Source of the DNA: a virus
DNA length: 21,219 nucleotides
Reading direction: 5' to 3' (one strand)
IMG/VR virus record: IMGVR_UViG_3300042881_001899
Location: 1-21,219 of that record
This document shows positions 1-4,328 of the stretch, in pieces. The notes beneath the pieces are model-generated. The model did not search any database. It saw only the letters and a list, made by a program, of their open reading frames with translations, and was not told the origin of the DNA. A program made the translations under genes and the position numbers. Numbering within the stretch: the first letter of the stretch is position 1; every line of letters starts with the position of its first letter.

Positions 1-1383
1 ACTCAAAAAACTATCAATGACTTGCTAGGAATGAGCCACAATATGTTTAAACATGTTGTAGCACTTAATACATACACTGAACCATTCCTTAGTATGCGAA
101 CAAATGACCAAAGAGAAATCATTGAACAGCTTCTTGGCATTACTATCCTGTCCGAAAAAGCAAACTTGTTAAAAGATCAAGTTAAATTTACAAAAGATCT
201 TATAACAGAAGAAACATTAAAGATTAATGCTGTACAATCCAGCAACGAAAAGATTGGTCAAAGTATTAACACTCTGATAAGTCGTCAACGTGCATGGGAA
301 ATAAAAAGAAAGCAGGATATTGAAAATCTATCGACTGCATTAGAAGAACTTGCAAAACTTGACATCGAAGTCGAGTTGGATTTGCATGATCAACTGTTAA
401 AGTGGAACGATCGTAATACTCGTGTTAATGCATTAAAGAAAGAACATGCAACTCTTGAAACTGCACTTACTAGAGCAGATACTAGTGTTCAGAAAGTACA
501 AAAAGACATCAAAGAACTAGACGATGCTGTGTGTTATGCATGTGGTCAAGCATTGCATGATAATAAAAAACAGGAAATTCTTTCAAAAAAAGATAAAGAA
601 TTGTCAGACGCTATGAAATATCTGTCCGAGGTTGCAGACAAATTTGAAAAAGTCAACAACGAATTAACTGAAATCGGTGATGTTAATGCAAAGCCGAACA
701 CATTTTATGAAACTGCAAAGGAAGCCTACGAGCATAGAAACAACGTAGACAACCTACAAGCAGCGATCGTGCGTAAAGAACAAGAAGAAGATCCGTATCA
801 AGCACAGATAGACGATTTAAAAAACACTGCATTGCAAGTAATCGACTGGTCAGGTGTTAATAAGTTAACAGAACTTAAAGAACATCAGGATTTCTTGCTT
901 AAACTGTTAACCAATAAAGATTCATTTATTAGAAAAAAGATTATTGATCAAAACTTAGCGTATCTAAACAACAGACTTACATATTACCTTGATAAACTAG
1001 GGTTACCACATCAAGTTGCGTTTTTAAATGACCTGAGTGTTGAAATTACACAGCTAGGTCAGGACTTGGACTTTGATAACTTGTCAAGAGGTGAGCGTAA
1101 TCGTTTAATACTAGGTCTGAGCTTTGCTTTCCGCGATGTTTGGGAAAGTTTATACCAAAGCATTAACTTGTTGTTTATCGACGAGCTCATTGATAGTGGA
1201 ATGGATACAGCAGGAGTTGAAAATAGCTTAGGAGTTCTAAAAAAGATGGGAAGAGAACGTAGCAAAAACATTTTTCTTATCTCGCACAAAGACGAACTGG
1301 TTGGTAGAGTTAATAATGTGTTGAAAGTTATTAAAGAAAACGGCTTTACCAGTTACGCAAACGATATTGATGTAGTAGAATGA
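1..1383 (+). CDS. 46: gp46-like recombination endonuclease subunit (Rad50/SbcC family), 5' end missing
   Basis: ATPase subunit of the phage Mre11/Rad50-type complex (T4 gp46/gp47), which processes DNA ends for recombination-dependent replication and host DNA breakdown. The frame is open from base 1, so the N-terminus with the Walker A motif lies outside the window. Visible in order are a long charged coiled-coil arm, a zinc-hook CYACG at bases 532-546, a returning coiled coil, an ABC signature LSRGE at about 1081-1095, and a Walker B-like LLFIDEL at about 1170-1190 followed by a D-loop-like SGMD. The end is intact (TGA at 1381-1383) and overlaps the next start by four bases (ATGA), suggesting translational coupling. 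Family assignment is secure; the T4 number follows from the phage context. Confidence 0.93.
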   Translation, partial: TQKTINDLLGMSHNMFKHVVALNTYTEPFLSMRTNDQREIIEQLLGITILSEKANLLKDQVKFTKDLITEETLKINAVQSSNEKIGQSINTLISRQRAWEIKRKQDIENLSTALEELAKLDIEVELDLHDQLLKWNDRNTRVNALKKEHATLETALTRADTSVQKVQKDIKELDDAVCYACGQALHDNKKQEILSKKDKELSDAMKYLSEVADKFEKVNNELTEIGDVNAKPNTFYETAKEAYEHRNNVDNLQAAIVRKEQEEDPYQAQIDDLKNTALQVIDWSGVNKLTELKEHQDFLLKLLTNKDSFIRKKIIDQNLAYLNNRLTYYLDKLGLPHQVAFLNDLSVEITQLGQDLDFDNLSRGERNRLILGLSFAFRDVWESLYQSINLLFIDELIDSGMDTAGVENSLGVLKKMGRERSKNIFLISHKDELVGRVNNVLKVIKENGFTSYANDIDVVE

Positions 1384-1631
1384 CAATCGAAGACGATACA
1401 CACGACAAACTTGTTAAGGCATACCTAGATTATTTTGCATTAAACGAAGATTTTCAGCAGCGTCCTGCTGAAACTAGGCGGCGCATAGTAAGAAAAAAGC
1501 TAAACGAGATAAAGTTATTGTGTTCAATACGTCGTGATGAAATAATGGAAGAACACCGCAGGCATGTAAAAGATGGCAGAGCAAGAAATAATCCAAAAGA
1601 GGCACGTAGAGTAAATCCAAAAAATAATTAA
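1380..1631 (+). CDS. small charged hypothetical protein, 83 aa
   Basis: I do not recognise this protein. Its start overlaps the gp46 stop (ATGA), so it is probably translated by re-initiation after gp46. The N-terminal third is acidic (IEDDTHDK). The rest is strongly basic and predicted helical, with Arg/Lys clusters such as RRRIVRKK and a Lys/Asn/Arg-rich tail, which would suit nucleic-acid binding or a partner of gp46. No cysteines form a zinc site and there is no membrane segment. Small ORFs next to gp46 are usual in T4-like genomes. Function is unknown; the coding call rests on the coupled start and the tight packing with the next gene. Confidence 0.75.
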   Translation: MTIEDDTHDKLVKAYLDYFALNEDFQQRPAETRRRIVRKKLNEIKLLCSIRRDEIMEEHRRHVKDGRARNNPKEARRVNPKNN

Positions 1632-1634
1632 TGT

Positions 1635-2066
1635 ATGAATTGGACATATAAAGGTAAAGAAGTCACAGAAATACCAGAAGAGATCGAAGGCTTTGTATAT
1701 CTTATTACCAATCTACTCAATAACAAAAAATACGTAGGCAAAAAACTAGCACGTTTTAAAACCACCAAACCACCGCTTAAAGGCAAAAAGAACAAACGCA
1801 GAGGCTACAAAGAAAGCGATTGGCGAGACTATTGGGGATCGTCGGACAGGCTAAACGAAGATGTAGCAGCACTAGGCACTGATAAATTCACAAGAGAAGT
1901 ACTTTACTTTTGCAAAAGCAGAGCAGAAATGAGCTACATAGAGGCAAGAGAACAGTTCGAACGTAGAGTTTTAGAAACAGATGAGTATTATAACGGTATC
2001 ATCAACGTTCGTGTAGGCGGATCAGACAAACTGCGTCAGGCTCTTTTAGAACAACAGGCAAAATAA
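1635..2066 (+). CDS. GIY-YIG nuclease-like protein, 143 aa
   Basis: Probable small endonuclease of the GIY-YIG superfamily. The core motif appears as VYL (residues 21-23) and YVG (33-35), eleven residues apart as expected. A lysine/arginine-rich stretch follows, then WRDYWGSSDRL (a W-YWGSS signature seen in phage members). A later helix, around residues 96-108 with EAREQFE, may supply the metal-binding glutamate. There is no obvious extra DNA-binding domain, so it could be a free-standing homing endonuclease or a resident phage nuclease. ATG at 1635 is used because the ATG at 1631 opens only a six-codon frame. The gene ends just before a 560-bp gene-free, hairpin-rich stretch. Confidence 0.75.
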   Translation: MNWTYKGKEVTEIPEEIEGFVYLITNLLNNKKYVGKKLARFKTTKPPLKGKKNKRRGYKESDWRDYWGSSDRLNEDVAALGTDKFTREVLYFCKSRAEMSYIEAREQFERRVLETDEYYNGIINVRVGGSDKLRQALLEQQAK

Positions 2067-2281
2067 TCCAACACATAAGGTTGGCGGGCCAGTTTAGAAA
2101 CACCGCTGTGGAAAAACCGGGTGGTACCGGACACGTAACATGTTGATCGACACTCCAGAGAGTGGAAGCCATCAGACAAATTGGGCTCACTGATTGACAT
2201 AGGTTGAATGTTGGCAATCGAAACACTGCACATTACACATAAAAACCGTTTGCACTAGGAACGAAGCAACGGATAAAAGTG

Positions 2282-2336
2282 TAGTGTATGCACTCTAAAA
2301 GAATTTTATTAAAATATTTTTATAGCGCATACACTA
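2282..2336. repeat. 10-bp perfect inverted repeat around an A+T-rich loop
   Basis: TAGTGTATGC (2282-2291) is exactly complementary to GCATACACTA (2327-2336). The 35-base loop is almost pure A/T and holds a smaller ATTTT/AAAAT stem. There is no U-run after the stem, so it is not a standard terminator. It could be an RNA hairpin, a cruciform or a protein site. Confidence 0.7.
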
Positions 2337-2442
2337 TATTTTGATGTCGACGTAGGTTGGGAAAGGTCAGAGCCCATTGTGTAGCAGAAAACACCTACTT
2401 CCAAGTCTCGGCTGGTGATACTCACATAATGTTTGAGAAGGA

Positions 2443-2580
2443 GGAACCTGTTAACAGGTTCCGTCTGACCAGATTAATCTACATAATATTAATTGCATGT
2501 GTTACACACATGCTTAATCATTAAGATAAAGATAATATGTGTTGAGCGATAGCGATAACACAGTTGAACGTAGTTCAACT
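2443..2580. repeat. tandem array of four perfect hairpins
   Basis: Four stems in 138 bases: GGAACCTG/CAGGTTCC with loop TTAA (2443-2462, a 20-bp palindrome); GCATGTGT/ACACATGC with loop TAC (2495-2513); TGTGTT/AACACA with a 13-nt loop (2538-2562); and AGTTGAAC/GTTCAACT with loop GTA (2562-2580, sharing one base with the previous stem). The palindromes AGATTAATCT (2471-2480) and TTAATCATTAA (2514-2524) lie between them. The stems are unrelated in sequence, which argues for one folded RNA rather than repeated binding sites for one protein. Confidence 0.7.
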
Positions 2581-2591
2581 CAAAGGTTATT

Positions 2592-2600
2592 CATAAATAA
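2592..2600 (+). promoter_or_regulatory. late-promoter-like CATAAATAA
   Basis: Close to the T4 late promoter element TATAAATA recognised by gp55-type sigma factors. It lies 27 bases before the ATG at 2627, with AAGGA at 2614-2618 as ribosome binding site. Comparable motifs occur at 4268 and 14550. Confidence 0.45.
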
Positions 2601-2626
2601 TACAAATAAGTTTAAGGATACTTGGA

Positions 2627-3151
2627 ATGAAAATACATCAGATAATCTCAGAAACAGAATTAAATGAAAAACCTATGGGCATGTTACAACGTGCTGTAGC
2701 AGGTGTAGCAAGTAAATTTGGTAGTAGTGCAGCTAAGGCAAATCTTGATGTAAATAAAGATGTTATTACAATGAAGAAAGATCTTGCTGGTTGGATGGCA
2801 GGCAGTGGTATTGCCAAAGGAACATTGAGTGTTGAAGATTTTATTGATTTCTTAGGAAAAAAAGGTCTTCCTACTGACTTTGTTAATAGTAGTATGCAAG
2901 CAATACGTCGACAAAGCGGTACTCCTGATGAGTCTCCGTTGACCAATCCTGAAGTTGACGAACTATTAAAGAAAGCATCGCAAGCTGGATTTAAATCTCA
3001 AGGTTCTACAGGTGCAAAAAGTCGTTATGCTGCTAAGACTCCGACACCTGCTGACAATCCACCTGCACAAGGACAAGGCGCTCCTGACATAACTAATTTT
3101 GTTAACAGTTTAACACCTCAACAAAAAGCAAAACTTAAAGCATCACTATAA
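2627..3151 (+). CDS. hypothetical protein with capsid-targeting-like N-terminus, 174 aa
   Basis: I do not recognise the whole protein. The first residues, MKIHQIISETELNE, resemble the short N-terminal capsid-targeting propeptides of T4 internal head proteins (for example MKTYQEFIAE). They contain two (I/L)-x-E sites, ISE (7-9) and LNE (12-14), that a gp21-type protease could cut. Next comes a mostly helical, small-residue-rich domain (about 18-110), then a low-complexity Pro/Thr/Ala/Gln linker (about 125-150), and a short C-terminal helix ending LTPQQKAKLKASL. No membrane segment or enzyme motif is visible. A late-promoter-like motif and AAGGA precede it and a terminator follows directly. An internal capsid protein is an inference; a tail or neck part is also possible. 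Confidence 0.8.
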   Translation: MKIHQIISETELNEKPMGMLQRAVAGVASKFGSSAAKANLDVNKDVITMKKDLAGWMAGSGIAKGTLSVEDFIDFLGKKGLPTDFVNSSMQAIRRQSGTPDESPLTNPEVDELLKKASQAGFKSQGSTGAKSRYAAKTPTPADNPPAQGQGAPDITNFVNSLTPQQKAKLKASL

Positions 3152-3157
3152 AAATAA

Positions 3158-3195
3158 AACAAACCTGCTTAGAAATACGGCAGGTTTGTTTTTTT
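3158..3195. terminator. bidirectional intrinsic terminator between convergent genes
   Basis: Stem AACAAACCTGC (3158-3168)/GCAGGTTTGTT (3180-3190) with an 11-nt loop, followed on the plus strand by T through 3195. On the minus strand the same stem is followed by a T-rich run (TTTTATTTTTAT). It ends the rightward gene stopping at 3151 and the leftward reading frame, whose stop codon (3169-3171) lies in the loop. Confidence 0.9.
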
Positions 3196-3399
3196 AGCTA
3201 CTTCATGATTTTCTTTTATTAAATTAGCTATGATTTCTTGATCTTCGGGTGACAACTCATACGCCTCTGACAACGAAACGCTTCCTCTCATGCTCCAACA
3301 AATTTTAAACAAGTTATGTTTTAGCTGTTTTGTTTCGTTATCTAGGATCTCAACTTCTTGTAAGATCTTTTCAACTGACCAAGTTGAGATCCTTATGCG
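3169..3399 (-). CDS. -1 frame extension of the gp26-like chaperone (gp51/GT-type C-terminal segment, 76 codons, no start codon)
   Basis: This minus-strand frame runs from a TGA just upstream of the slippery site to TAA at 3169-3171. It encodes a well-behaved small domain beginning RIRISTWSVEKIL, then a helix, CWSMRGSVSLSEAYELSPED and IIANLIKENHEVAKK. The W-x-MRG...SLSEA...LSPED pattern resembles T-type segments of tail tape-measure chaperones and, from memory, the small hub-assembly protein called gp51 in marine T4-like phages. It has no ATG, GTG or TTG before residue 30 of the domain, and the only codon overlapping the gp26 stop is ATA. Reading it by -1 slippage at T TTT TTC gives a 361-aa fusion (285 gp26-like residues plus 76). 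The frame looks real; the exact family name is less sure. Confidence 0.8.
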   Translation of the reverse strand, partial: RIRISTWSVEKILQEVEILDNETKQLKHNLFKICWSMRGSVSLSEAYELSPEDQEIIANLIKENHEVAKKTNLPYF

Positions 3400-3405
3400 A
3401 AAAAA
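3344..3405 (-). promoter_or_regulatory. programmed -1 ribosomal frameshift signal (slippery heptamer, spacer, 13-bp stem-loop)
   Basis: Read on the minus strand, the last codons of the gp26-like gene are GAT TTT TTC GCA TAA. T TTT TTC (3405-3399) is a canonical X XXY YYZ heptamer in the correct frame. After a 5-nt spacer (GCATA, 3398-3394) comes a perfect 13-bp stem, AGGATCTCAACTT (3393-3381)/AAGTTGAGATCCT (3356-3344), with a 24-nt loop. A -1 slip continues CGC ATA AGG ATC and so on, straight into the frame that lacks a start codon. All three parts of a standard frameshift site are present with standard spacing. Confidence 0.88.
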
Positions 3406-4253
3406 TCAGAACGATCAAAAATAATAGGCAGCATGAATTCTTCTGGAGCACCTGCTGCACGTTCTTCTTCGCCAGTTACAACTTTCAAAGATTTTATTTT
3501 AAACTTTTTTCTTTGTTCTTCGATGTGATCCAGCACAGCTTTGTACAAGTCTTTGTCAGCGTTGTCAAAAAATTCTGCTATATGTGTCGGATCAGTTACA
3601 GGATCTTCATCTTGATATTGAATAGCAACTACACTTCGTGCCATTAATCCTATGTTCAAGTCAGTTAATCTAGTAAAACTTTCATTGAAGCGTTGTATTT
3701 TTTCAACTTCGGACATGTTGTCGTCGTCTAGTAGCTTTAATATTCGTTGCTCTTCAAAGGTTTTCATTGCACTGTCAGTGAAATTTTTATAATTTGTAGG
3801 TGCAATTTCAAATTTCCAATCACGGTAGGACACTATGTTTTCATATTCATTTGATGAAATTTGATCCAACAGTATTCTTAGGTCAACGTCATACGAGCGT
3901 TCAATGTCTGTGTTGGGCAGTGTGGTGGTAATGGACATCTTCTCACCATAGGTTGCAATTCTTATAGCGATTAAGATATAATCTACGTCGATGCTGGGTA
4001 CGTTCCACGCATTTTTAATATTAGGAATACAACTTTGTATTACATCAACAGTTGATTGCCCGTTTAACAGTGCATCGGGTGTTTTAAAACGCAATTCATC
4101 CTTGGCAGTCATGGCCAACACAGGGATTTCTCCCGTTTCCGTTGTTTCAAACGAGCCTTTGGGATAAAAATATCCTTTACTAGGCAATGTAACATATAGT
4201 TTAGGTTGTCTAAAATGCTTTGCTAACGGATTGCTAGATGCGGACAGGTTCAT
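3393..4253 (-). CDS. 26: gp26-like baseplate hub/tape-measure chaperone, 286 aa
   Basis: Resembles the T4 gp26-type baseplate family, best recognised from the N-terminal block FRQPKLYVTLPSKGYFYPKG (residues 14-33), followed by LAMTAKDELRFKTPDALLNG. T4 gp26 is needed for baseplate hub assembly but is not thought to stay in the virion. By position it corresponds to the tape-measure chaperones of other tailed phages. The C-terminal half is helical and charged. The start is ATG at 4253-4251, with GGAG nine bases upstream. It is transcribed leftward, divergent from the tape-measure gene, unlike most genes in the window. Its last codons carry a frameshift signal that would also give a longer fusion product. 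T4 gp26 is somewhat shorter (about 208 aa). Confidence 0.78.
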   Translation of the reverse strand: MNLSASSNPLAKHFRQPKLYVTLPSKGYFYPKGSFETTETGEIPVLAMTAKDELRFKTPDALLNGQSTVDVIQSCIPNIKNAWNVPSIDVDYILIAIRIATYGEKMSITTTLPNTDIERSYDVDLRILLDQISSNEYENIVSYRDWKFEIAPTNYKNFTDSAMKTFEEQRILKLLDDDNMSEVEKIQRFNESFTRLTDLNIGLMARSVVAIQYQDEDPVTDPTHIAEFFDNADKDLYKAVLDHIEEQRKKFKIKSLKVVTGEEERAAGAPEEFMLPIIFDRSDFFA

Positions 4254-4267
4254 GTATTTTTTCTCCG

Positions 4268-4276
4268 GATAAATAC
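4268..4276 (+). promoter_or_regulatory. late-promoter-like GATAAATAC for the tape-measure gene
   Basis: ATAAATAC-type late motif 53 bases before the ATG at 4329, inside the 75-bp divergent intergenic region. The small palindrome ATACTA-TG-TAGTAT (4273-4286) overlaps its 3' end. Confidence 0.45.
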
Positions 4277-4307
4277 TATGTAGTATATATGCGATATAAT
4301 TATGTAC

Positions 4308-4315
4308 GTATTTAA
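4308..4315 (-). promoter_or_regulatory. possible leftward late promoter TTAAATAC for the gp26-like gene
   Basis: On the minus strand TTAAATAC lies 55 bases upstream of the gp26-like ATG, mirroring the rightward motif at 4268. The two promoters would overlap, giving transcripts that share about 30 bp of complementary leader. It is weaker than the plus-strand motif. Confidence 0.3.
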
Positions 4316-4328
4316 TTTAGGTTAGCAA

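Larger units (their letters stand above)
2067..2626 (+). other. 560-bp gene-free, hairpin-rich region (possible structured RNA)
   Basis: No reading frame here looks like a gene. The stretch instead holds many short perfect inverted repeats: CCAAC/GTTGG (2068-2072/2080-2084), CACTC/GAGTG (2151-2155/2160-2164), ATCAG/CTGAT (2171-2175/2190-2194), a 10-bp stem at 2282-2336, GTAGGT/ACCTAC (2352-2357/2393-2398), GTGA/TCAC (2415-2425) and the array at 2443-2580. This density suggests a folded transcript or a protein-bound DNA site. No tRNA cloverleaf or U-tailed terminator was seen. The last 35 bases hold a late-promoter-like motif and the ribosome binding site of the next gene. Confidence 0.5.

Noticed and set aside
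2067-2626. tRNA or tmRNA genes in the structured gap
   Set aside because: No TTCGANTC-type T-arm, no acceptor stem of 7 bp at the right spacing, and no CCA end.
3394-3396. ATA as a non-standard start codon for the downstream minus-strand ORF (ATAA overlap with the gp26-like stop)
   Set aside because: It mimics an ATGA coupling site, but no ribosome binding site precedes it, and a perfect slippery heptamer plus stem explains the arrangement better. Not fully excluded.
3330-3647. Plus-strand frame of 105 codons opposite the gp26-like gene
   Set aside because: Phe/Cys-rich nonsense composition, no ribosome binding site, and it runs antisense to two supported minus-strand frames.
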